Shown one piece after another: positions 41,205 to 50,000 of a DNA stretch of 64,000 nt. Positions within the stretch are counted from its first letter, which is position 1; each line of letters begins with the position of its first letter. Below the pieces are notes generated by a model. That model worked only from the letters and a program-made list of their open reading frames with translations. It made no database searches and had not been told where the DNA came from. A program made the translations under genes and the position numbers. Source of the stretch: a virus. The stretch is taken from positions 62,001 through 126,000 of the IMG/VR virus record IMGVR_UViG_3300013125_000003. One strand, written 5' to 3'.

Positions 41205-43412
41205 ATGGCAGTTGCTCCTTTGATAAAACCGATACAAACGTCTAAGGGAATATTTTACACGTTTCAGAGCGGGCTTGAGGACCTAAACTTAACGTTCAAC
41301 AATAACACGAACAAGTTCAGGTTTTCCAAGTTTGCCTTGTTACGCATTCCTGAAATAGGAATTCCATCGACGCTCGTCACCGATAACCGAACTCAATTTC
41401 TGGCAGTCGGAGAAACTCCTATCCTAGACGGATTAAGTGCCAACCAGAACATCAACTTGGCGCTAAGCTTTCAAAATTACGCTCTGAATTTTGAAAGTCT
41501 TCTCATATCTCAGGAAACTTACATGAGAGAAAAGAAACTCAACGTTGCAGAAAGAGTTTTCTGGAAGTGGTTGAAGGAACTCAGCGCAATTCGTTGGAGA
41601 GCAGCAAACGCGACAGAAGTGATAAACACTCTACCGGTCGGAGAAAAAAGGTGGGCAGAAGATTGGTACGATGCTAGTTCTTCTACTTACAACCGAGTAG
41701 TTAAGTACATCGGCGACATTGATGTTGTCAACTCAGTTAGACACCAGGATAATTCGTACAGCGAACTTTACATCAACGTTCCAACGAACGTTGGAACTTC
41801 GCCGACCGTTCTGTTCAATTCAGTACCCGACGAGAACTACAACCCAGGAATGTTGATACTCAATGCTCCCGGTGATCCGCTGGACGTTGAATTTTTGAAC
41901 GGACGTCATCACGACGATACTCACCCGTACGCCGGAATGAATTTGTACGCGTTTTTTGACCTAGATTCAGGTTTAAGCACGCAAAAATCAACTGACACGT
42001 TAAACACAGTAATCGATTGGAACCTTATCAGCCCAAGTTATTGGTGGGGAGCTAATTCTACGAACAACATGTATCACACGGACCAAGCAGCGTACTTTGG
42101 AACACCGTACGGGGTTCCTTCGTCCACTCCAAAGGTCCAAAAGATTTACAAGACGTACACTGACGGCGGCGGAAACACTAGAACAGTTGAATACCTAAGG
42201 TCTACTCACGACGGTATGGTAATCGATTTCGACCTATCTCATTACACGGTAGCTGCGGATGATCCAACGATAAAGAGTTTAGCTCAACTAGCTGACTCCG
42301 TGTACAACTACGATTTCGAATTCAACGCGATCTTAGTGTACTACGACGTGTACGATCCAGTTCCGTTAGAAGATAATAACGAACCTACTAGTGTTACAAA
42401 CCTTTACGGAATTTACTTCCTAAACAAGGTAGAGCAATCCGGCATCGAGTACGAGATACCAATGATCCTAAAAGAAAAGCCTAACGCTATCGATAGGACC
42501 AACGGTAATGCATTTGCTCACAAGATAAACATCAAATTCGATACTTCAATCGAAGACGTTGCTGTTGAAAAATCAATAAACGATTACTCAACATTTGGCC
42601 TAGATCTATTCCTTGACGTTTTAACCCAGCTGAGAAGTTTGCAGACCACGTACAACGATAAGATAGCTGAACTCGAACAGCTCAGCGATGACCTGAATGC
42701 AGCTAAACAAGCTATGATCAGCACTTCGGGATTGGACGCTCTCACTAAGAGAGTTGAAATACTAGAAACGACGGTTGCCGCTGCATCGGAAGCGTTCAGC
42801 GAAACCGATGCAATCATGCTTCTAATAGACAGCTTAAACCAGCAGCTAGACGATCTCTACAACAATCGAACTTCCATCCTAATGTCGTACGATTTAGCAC
42901 CGTTTAAGAACGGGTACGGAATTTCTCTGGACAAAGCAGTAAACGGGCAGATGACCATCACGAATAATTCTCAGATGTATTCATCGTCTGCTCAGTTAAA
43001 CTTGGCTAGCCCAGCCGTAACGGTAGCAAACGTCTGTTCTCTTGATTTGGGCGTGTCTAACACTTACGTAAAACACTACAAACCGATATCAAATAATAAT
43101 TTGAACCCATCTCCTTGGACTCTTTCTTCAGATTTAGAGATACGAATCAACGATTCTGTCACTAAGTGGAAAACTGGACAAGTGTTCAAGCTGGTGATAG
43201 ACACGCAGATAATTCCAGACGATTTCGTCATTTACGTAAAGACCGATGCTAGCAACATGACTAACCAAGCTGAACCGTACGGAAGGATCATAACGACTCT
43301 AACGTCCGCTGATTTTCCGGACAATTATGGAAGGACAGGACGGCCAATTGTGGAAGTGACTTGCACCGATCACGTAAACTTGGTATTCCAGGTGGATAAA
43401 ATAATAAGATAA
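41205..43412 (+). CDS. Hypothetical baseplate/tail protein with coiled coil
   Basis: A 735-aa protein, unrecognised. The first ~450 residues are beta-rich with many aromatic residues (ISPSYWWGANSTNNMYH) and a HHDDTHPYAG segment. A coiled coil spans about 465-560 (LTQLRSLQTTYNDKIAELEQ; LDALTKRVEILETTVAA), suggesting oligomerisation. The C-terminal ~170 residues are another beta domain. It is 11 nt after its upstream neighbour and 5 nt before the next gene, so part of one late operon. Likely baseplate wedge or long-fibre network component. Confidence 0.75.
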   Translation: MAVAPLIKPIQTSKGIFYTFQSGLEDLNLTFNNNTNKFRFSKFALLRIPEIGIPSTLVTDNRTQFLAVGETPILDGLSANQNINLALSFQNYALNFESLLISQETYMREKKLNVAERVFWKWLKELSAIRWRAANATEVINTLPVGEKRWAEDWYDASSSTYNRVVKYIGDIDVVNSVRHQDNSYSELYINVPTNVGTSPTVLFNSVPDENYNPGMLILNAPGDPLDVEFLNGRHHDDTHPYAGMNLYAFFDLDSGLSTQKSTDTLNTVIDWNLISPSYWWGANSTNNMYHTDQAAYFGTPYGVPSSTPKVQKIYKTYTDGGGNTRTVEYLRSTHDGMVIDFDLSHYTVAADDPTIKSLAQLADSVYNYDFEFNAILVYYDVYDPVPLEDNNEPTSVTNLYGIYFLNKVEQSGIEYEIPMILKEKPNAIDRTNGNAFAHKINIKFDTSIEDVAVEKSINDYSTFGLDLFLDVLTQLRSLQTTYNDKIAELEQLSDDLNAAKQAMISTSGLDALTKRVEILETTVAAASEAFSETDAIMLLIDSLNQQLDDLYNNRTSILMSYDLAPFKNGYGISLDKAVNGQMTITNNSQMYSSSAQLNLASPAVTVANVCSLDLGVSNTYVKHYKPISNNNLNPSPWTLSSDLEIRINDSVTKWKTGQVFKLVIDTQIIPDDFVIYVKTDASNMTNQAEPYGRIITTLTSADFPDNYGRTGRPIVEVTCTDHVNLVFQVDKIIR

Positions 43413-43417
43413 TTGAC

Positions 43418-46400
43418 ATGGCCGATAAGAACTCGCTATCAGATTACCTAGCCGAACTTGGTGTAGACATCTACAACCTGCAAGAGTTTTTGACTAAACT
43501 CTCCATGATGTTGAGCACCAGTTCCGACTCAGTAACAGTCAACCAAAAATTGCAGGATGGAACCAGCAAGGCTTTTGTTGTTCCTTCGTTTGCTTACTTA
43601 TCGAACAAGGTTAATTCTTTGGATGCTAAGTTTAATTCTCTTCTAACCGGCAATGCCAATAGAGTTGGTGTGATAGACGAGAACGGAAACGTAAAATCGT
43701 TCGAATTGCAGGACGTGTCCACCGTAGTTAACACGATGGATGCAGTTTCCAGCAAGACAGTTCAAGCTCCGACAACTTTCAATTACAAAGCAAATTGGTT
43801 CTTCGAATCATTCTTAAACCCTCTTCTGTACGTGGACATTCCTGTCGATACAATAGCCGTATCTAATGACATTGACCGATTCGAAGTAGGTCGCGTTATT
43901 GTAACATCTGTGGTTCAAGCAGATCTAAATTACTTCGATTCTACTTACAAGGGAAGAAACGACATAAATTACACCACTCTGATAAACGATCTGAGTGCTA
44001 GAGGTATTTCTTACTTCGAAGACACTAACGAATCAGCGGTACCACCTTCACAGAACAAAGTTTCTGGAACGTTTGACATACTCAGCATACTCAGTGATGC
44101 TGAAGCAAAGGTAGTTCTTGATGAAACTCAAACTGTGACGGTTAGCAAGTACGTTCTGAATACTTTGCGTTACATGGAAAAAGCTACGACTTCACCGACT
44201 AGTGTAGTTCAGAGAACTCTGGTAGTAGGTGACGTTCTTATCACACCGGACAACTCCGAATATGAGGTTACAGCGGTTGACACCAAACAGAGAAGCGTTG
44301 TTCTTAACCGCATGTTCGGTTTGGGCGAACTTACTGCGGGCGCAGCAAAACTTCAGATAAAACCCCAGCTTGAAATCACCAAGACTGTCCCAGTAAACGT
44401 TGGTTACAACGAACGTCAGGTAATATTCTTAAGACCTATGAGCTCCAGGCTGAAAGTCACAACCCAGAATTACTCACAAGGGTTTGGTCTGTTCACTAAC
44501 GAACTAACCATCACGCTTAACACTGGGTCTACTATGGCATTAGCTGATTTTTACAATCAGTACGTTGCTGATTTTAGCTTGATGTTCCTCAATTACTCAA
44601 AGGAAAAGAAGGTTCCAAAATCGCTTGGAGAAACTCCAAATGCCGCTGTGTTATCAGCTGAACACTTTAGAGTCGTTCAGGTTGATGCTCACATTCAGTC
44701 AGCTAACGATATTCAAGCAGTAAAGCAGAACATTGCTTCGATTGAGGCAACCAAGTCGCAGATTAGCGAAATCGATAAGCAGTTGAGTGACAAGAGAGCT
44801 CAACTAAACACAAATGCAGCTCTTACAGATGCTCAGCAACTAAAACTTAATAAGGACTTAAAAACGCTAACCGATACTCGACAAACTTTGAGCACGGCCC
44901 AGGCTAGCAAGATCTCATCAGTTACCACTGCCGTAAAGGGAGCGCCTATTCTGATAAAAGCACCAACCTATCACATCAAAGGAATGTGGCACATTCCTGA
45001 ACCTAAGGAAACTACTTATGGAATGCAGAATGCTGCTCAGTTTAAGATAGCTTACCGAGTTTTAAGCAAAACCGGAACAAGCGAAACTGCTGAACAGATA
45101 ACATTCACTGATGCAAAGGGAAACAAGATAACTGGCGCATTCTCTCCATGGAAAGAATCTCTAGGAAAAGCCAGAGTTAAGAAATACAATGCTTCCACTG
45201 GATTTTACGAGTGGGAAGATGAAAACGTAGCTGACCCAAACGTCGTTAATTGCAACCAGGTTGAAATTCCTATCAATAAGGGAGAAGTCATAGAAATTCG
45301 AGTTAAAACTCTCTCAGAAGCAGGTTGGCCTGACAATCCGGTCGAATCTGATTGGTCTAACAGCGTGCTAGTTGAATTTCCGGCAAGCATGCAGACGATA
45401 GAGGATATTTCGGTTATCTCACAGCAGGCTTTCGCTGAGGAAGCAAAGATCAATTTCCAGAGCGATTTGGATGCAAAGGGCCTTGACATTCACTTGTCAA
45501 CAGCATTTACTAGCAGGGATAAGTACTTTGCTCACAAAGCAGAAGACGTTGCCAGTGGGTTCTTTGCAACGGATGGCAGCATCGTGGACCTTTACACAAA
45601 AGTAAAGCAGATAAGTGATACTCTCAGTTCGATCCAAGCATCAATGGCTAGCGGTGCCGGTCAGTTGAAAGTCAGTCTCATCGACCAAGAAGGAAATGCT
45701 ATAACAGTTAACAACGGTCAGACTATTCAAATATTCTCCGGTTACTACAAAGATCAGATCAAGAAGGTAAGCGGAAACATCACAACGTACGATCACGGAA
45801 AGATCATAACCAACCAGTACTTAATTCAACTGGAAAATACTTCGCAAACCCCGTTGCAGCTTATAGCTTCGTTAAACGGTGCAACTGGTCAAGCAGCTAC
45901 TCCGTCCAATCCTGTTCTGTTCGATGACGATGGGTACCACACGAATTTACGTTACGATCTGTGTCCGTTGACCATAAACACGTCTACTTCAGGTACGCCA
46001 GCCGGTTTGAAACAAATGGATGGTTACCAATCGTCTCAGGTAAAGGGCCAAGTTCTGTACCGTAGAGCAATGTCTCTAAACTTGAGCGAAGAACTAGTGG
46101 CTGGAGATGAAGTAGGTGGAAAGATCAACGAGGCAGCGAGTGCTTATTCTTCGAGCTTTGACATTAACACCTACAATTACCAAGGACTAGAGCTTAGCGG
46201 AACTAACACTAAAGTTCCGTACACAGCTGGTCATTACCTGCCATACGATCCGACACTTTCTTCTCTCAGCATAAAGGTGAAGAACGTTTCGTATTCAATG
46301 TCAACTAATTCCGGCGTTTGGAACGGTTCTCTAAGCTCAGGTGTTCCGGTAGGAGGAGGTCTTCTATCAGAATTCTGCATCTCAGTCGATCATCCAGACA

Positions 46401-47029
46401 TAAAACCTGGTGGAAAGTACAACAATGCTTGGGGTTCGATATACAGGCCTAGCATAACCGATACTCAAACGACACTACCGTTCAGCCAAGCAATTCACGT
46501 TGAAACGTCTGAGGAAGAATCGACCGATCCATTTGGAGCAAAGAATTTTGTTCAATCCGCATACAAGAGGCCAACCGTTTCAGGAGCAAGCCCGTACGAG
46601 TACAATTACCCACTAAAACAGGGATTTACGTCGAACGATCAGTACTTAATAGGAAAATACACGTGCGGAGCGTACCTGTACCTTTCACCGACTTCACACG
46701 AAAGTGTAGCGGTTACAGCGTACAGCCCAACTCAGTCAAAGAGAACTGTTGAATTCGGAGAAGCAAATGCTCTAAAGATTCCGTTAACGTTCCAGTACAG
46801 GTGTTCAGACTACCTCACGTACGTCGGTGGTTACCGCGCAAATGTGACAGCCGGTTTAAGGAATGTTAAATATACTAAACAGATAGGATTTGACATAAAG
46901 TTGAAAGACGATACATTCTCGTTCGACGTTGTGGTAAGCTCACAGTACGAAAAAGAAACGTCAGTCATCACACCGACCAGCACGATAACTAAGTCGGCAA
47001 CTATGAGTCAGATCGCTCTGACTGACTAA
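43418..47029 (+). CDS. Large tail/baseplate protein with coiled coil and Fn3-like region
   Basis: A 1203-aa virion protein, unrecognised. The N-terminal helical segment (DYLAELGVDIYNLQEFLTKL) is followed by beta-rich domains. About 425-500 is a coiled coil (ATKSQISEIDKQLSDKRAQL). After it comes a fibronectin-like region (QFKIAYRVLSKTGTSETAEQ through VIEIRVKTLSEAGWPDNPVE to SDWSNSVLVEFP). The C-terminal ~450 residues are Ser/Thr/Tyr-rich beta structure. The organisation is typical of large baseplate wedge components such as T4 gp7 or gp10 in a general sense, but I cannot assign it to one. Placed between two other large tail genes without intergenic room. Confidence 0.77.
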   Translation: MADKNSLSDYLAELGVDIYNLQEFLTKLSMMLSTSSDSVTVNQKLQDGTSKAFVVPSFAYLSNKVNSLDAKFNSLLTGNANRVGVIDENGNVKSFELQDVSTVVNTMDAVSSKTVQAPTTFNYKANWFFESFLNPLLYVDIPVDTIAVSNDIDRFEVGRVIVTSVVQADLNYFDSTYKGRNDINYTTLINDLSARGISYFEDTNESAVPPSQNKVSGTFDILSILSDAEAKVVLDETQTVTVSKYVLNTLRYMEKATTSPTSVVQRTLVVGDVLITPDNSEYEVTAVDTKQRSVVLNRMFGLGELTAGAAKLQIKPQLEITKTVPVNVGYNERQVIFLRPMSSRLKVTTQNYSQGFGLFTNELTITLNTGSTMALADFYNQYVADFSLMFLNYSKEKKVPKSLGETPNAAVLSAEHFRVVQVDAHIQSANDIQAVKQNIASIEATKSQISEIDKQLSDKRAQLNTNAALTDAQQLKLNKDLKTLTDTRQTLSTAQASKISSVTTAVKGAPILIKAPTYHIKGMWHIPEPKETTYGMQNAAQFKIAYRVLSKTGTSETAEQITFTDAKGNKITGAFSPWKESLGKARVKKYNASTGFYEWEDENVADPNVVNCNQVEIPINKGEVIEIRVKTLSEAGWPDNPVESDWSNSVLVEFPASMQTIEDISVISQQAFAEEAKINFQSDLDAKGLDIHLSTAFTSRDKYFAHKAEDVASGFFATDGSIVDLYTKVKQISDTLSSIQASMASGAGQLKVSLIDQEGNAITVNNGQTIQIFSGYYKDQIKKVSGNITTYDHGKIITNQYLIQLENTSQTPLQLIASLNGATGQAATPSNPVLFDDDGYHTNLRYDLCPLTINTSTSGTPAGLKQMDGYQSSQVKGQVLYRRAMSLNLSEELVAGDEVGGKINEAASAYSSSFDINTYNYQGLELSGTNTKVPYTAGHYLPYDPTLSSLSIKVKNVSYSMSTNSGVWNGSLSSGVPVGGGLLSEFCISVDHPDIKPGGKYNNAWGSIYRPSITDTQTTLPFSQAIHVETSEEESTDPFGAKNFVQSAYKRPTVSGASPYEYNYPLKQGFTSNDQYLIGKYTCGAYLYLSPTSHESVAVTAYSPTQSKRTVEFGEANALKIPLTFQYRCSDYLTYVGGYRANVTAGLRNVKYTKQIGFDIKLKDDTFSFDVVVSSQYEKETSVITPTSTITKSATMSQIALTD

Positions 47030-47044
47030 AATAATCGGTGAACT

Positions 47045-50000
47045 TTGCACAACCTGACTCCTGCATACACCAAACTAACGGACAAAGGAGTTAGTTTCGG
47101 CGTTTTACGGACCAACCCAAAGCTGACTTCAAACCTCAAGCTGACCGTTGACTCTGACGGCAACCTATGGTTCAATTCAATAGACGCAACTCCTGAGCTT
47201 GCTCAGAGTAAGTACAAGAATTTTGCAATAGACGAAAATTCAAGTCATGAGGTAAACGTCTTCAAATTCTACGATGGCGGAAAAACTCCTACTCAGATAT
47301 CGTTCGCAGTAGGTTCAACTATCACAGTAGGCACGGTGGCAAAAGAGTTAAAGGATCAATTCGATTTTGATCTTTACTCGAGCGGCGCAAAGTACCTTTC
47401 TTCCAAAAATTATCACGAAAAATTCAGTTACTTTGCTCCTCTTTACTTGGACACAGTCATCCCAGAGTGTTTTGTGATCTTAAAGATTCCAGCTGCTTCC
47501 AATTACACAGTAGGCGAGTGGAAACAGAAAATTGCTGACCCCAATTTCACCAGAACTCAGTTCGCTCTTGATCTATTTAGAAATGCAAGCGTAGTAAAGA
47601 ACATCTGCTTGACTGAAACTAGCAAAGTTGGAACGTACATACGGAACATTTTGAAAAATCCTATGTACCCAAGAAACCCTCTGTACGTAAACTTCAAGGA
47701 TGATCGTTACTCGGTTTACCGTGGATCTTCCATTGGAGCTGGCACATACGTTGAAATTCCAGAGTTACTGTCATCAACTTTGAGAAAATCAATACCTCAG
47801 ATTAAATTAGAAAAGTACATAACTGAAGGTTTTGAAAGAAACAACATCGTGTACCCGCGAATAATAAACTTGGAATTTCTATTTGATGATGACGACTCTG
47901 ATCCTTACACATTTAACCGGTACATCGGCTTTTACTGCAACTTAATAGATCTAACAGCATTTAGGACTGACCTTGAAAGCATGTACGAAAACGAAGAGGA
48001 TAACGATAATCAACTGCCATTTAGGTTTAGGGAGGAAGACGAAGTTTCGGTGAATATTACTAACTCAAACGGAGTAGTTCTTCGCGGAATTGGAGTTGAA
48101 GCAGATTTAACAGCGTTCGACAGAGCAATGACCGGAGAGAACAGCATGTTCTTCCCGTACCTCAAGATAAAAGACAATTCGCTGGTGTTTCCAAAGGTTC
48201 AATCGATGGAACAGGCGAATAATCGCATAAAATTCACGGTAACCGATAGCCGAGTGGACATTGGTCTGCTCTTTGGTCCAGGAGAATTACTTTCTCAGGA
48301 AACGGCTAAGAGTTCATCGCTAAACACAAGATCTACAGTTGCCATAGAGTTCACAGAAGACTTACAGCACCTAGATACGCTAAGAGTGTATCATGCAAAT
48401 GGCTCAACGTACGACAACCGTGACGATTACGGAAAGTACGATGACTTGGTTTTCGTTCACAATGACAATGGTGATTTTGCTTACGATCTGGTGTTTCCAA
48501 ATGATGAAGATTACGTAATTTCGTACCCTACCTCAGAAACTGTGCTCTTTAACTCAACTAATCCTAACACAGTACCGACAGTATTCACCCCAAACACACC
48601 AGAGGTGATAGGCGTGCAGTACAAATCGTCGGTTGATGGTACCAATTGGATCTGGGACGACATCTCTTATTCACAGGAAGCTGTAGGTTCGAGGATATTC
48701 ATAAATTTGGATAACGCGAACATAAACGGAAATCGGTACACTGACTTAAACAAGCTAGCGTCAACCGTCGTTGAAGTTCTAACGAATTTGAATCATTCCT
48801 TCATCACAGGTAAGAGTTTTGAAAAGACTTTCTTTGCTCAAGTGATGACTGCTGGCAATAATTACAAACAGCTAGCAATAAAAGCAATAGGGGACTTTAG
48901 TCAGAGAGTCAAAGTAAACGGAGTTCACACGAACGAAGTAGTATTCGCAGATGGCGGTTTTCTAAACACAAAGCAAGCAGTCATCCCTATCGGAAACGTA
49001 GCTAGGCTGATGCCTATCTTGGACGATATTGTTGTAAAGACAGAAAAGGATTGGTCAAAGATCCTTAGAGTTTGCAATTCAGCGGTGTCAATCGATGAAG
49101 TCGATTCCTTAACGGAAGAAGCTGTGTTAAAGTTCTTACAAAATGCAGCGCTGATGTTGAAGGACAACGAACCGATCGACGTTGTGTACGATCGTCTAGA
49201 AATTCGTAAAATATTCAAACCGGTAATAGGTGTTCTATCACTTTTCGAGATAAAGGACATGGACTTTTACACTTACTCTTCCCAGTACACTAAAATTCCA
49301 GAAATAGACTTCTACCAGAACTATTACGTTCCTAAGGAAACTGAACTTTTGGATTTCACTAAGTACGCGTACGAGGTGGTTGGAAACGGAAAGGTAAAAA
49401 TAAACAATCAGGAATACTCAACCGCTGACCCTGACCCAACGGTTTGGCAGAACGTTGAAAAACTACAATCGTACGAAGTAGTTAGCGGAGATGCGGTTCT
49501 AGTTCAGTCGAAAAAGCTTCCTGAAAATCAGGCACTAATTCAAAGACACGATATCCCAATAAAGGATGAATCGGATAACATGACCACATTTAAAGGCTTT
49601 TTCTCGTTCGGAGCTGATCACAGTGCACCGGACCCTAAAGCCCCAACGTATGAATACAGAGAAAAGTACAAGACGAACAACCTTAAGAGTGAGTATCACG
49701 TTTACTTGGAAAATTTTGACAAGGAATTTGCAACAGACGGCCGGGTCATTCCGTACGTTTCCAAATGGGGGATCATTGATTCGACAGATGCTAGGGGAAA
49801 TCCTTACCGTTTGAATTCCGACATCATGTTCGGAAAGGATAACTTTGGGCCGTCGCACAACGAAACTTACCCTACTCCAGAAAAGTTAACTCACGAATGG
49901 TTCTACATCGAATCTGATTTCAACTACACACAAGCGGAGGATTTGATGAAGAAAAATTTCTTTTACTTCGATCAGCCATTTTCTGCGTTAGAAATGATAG

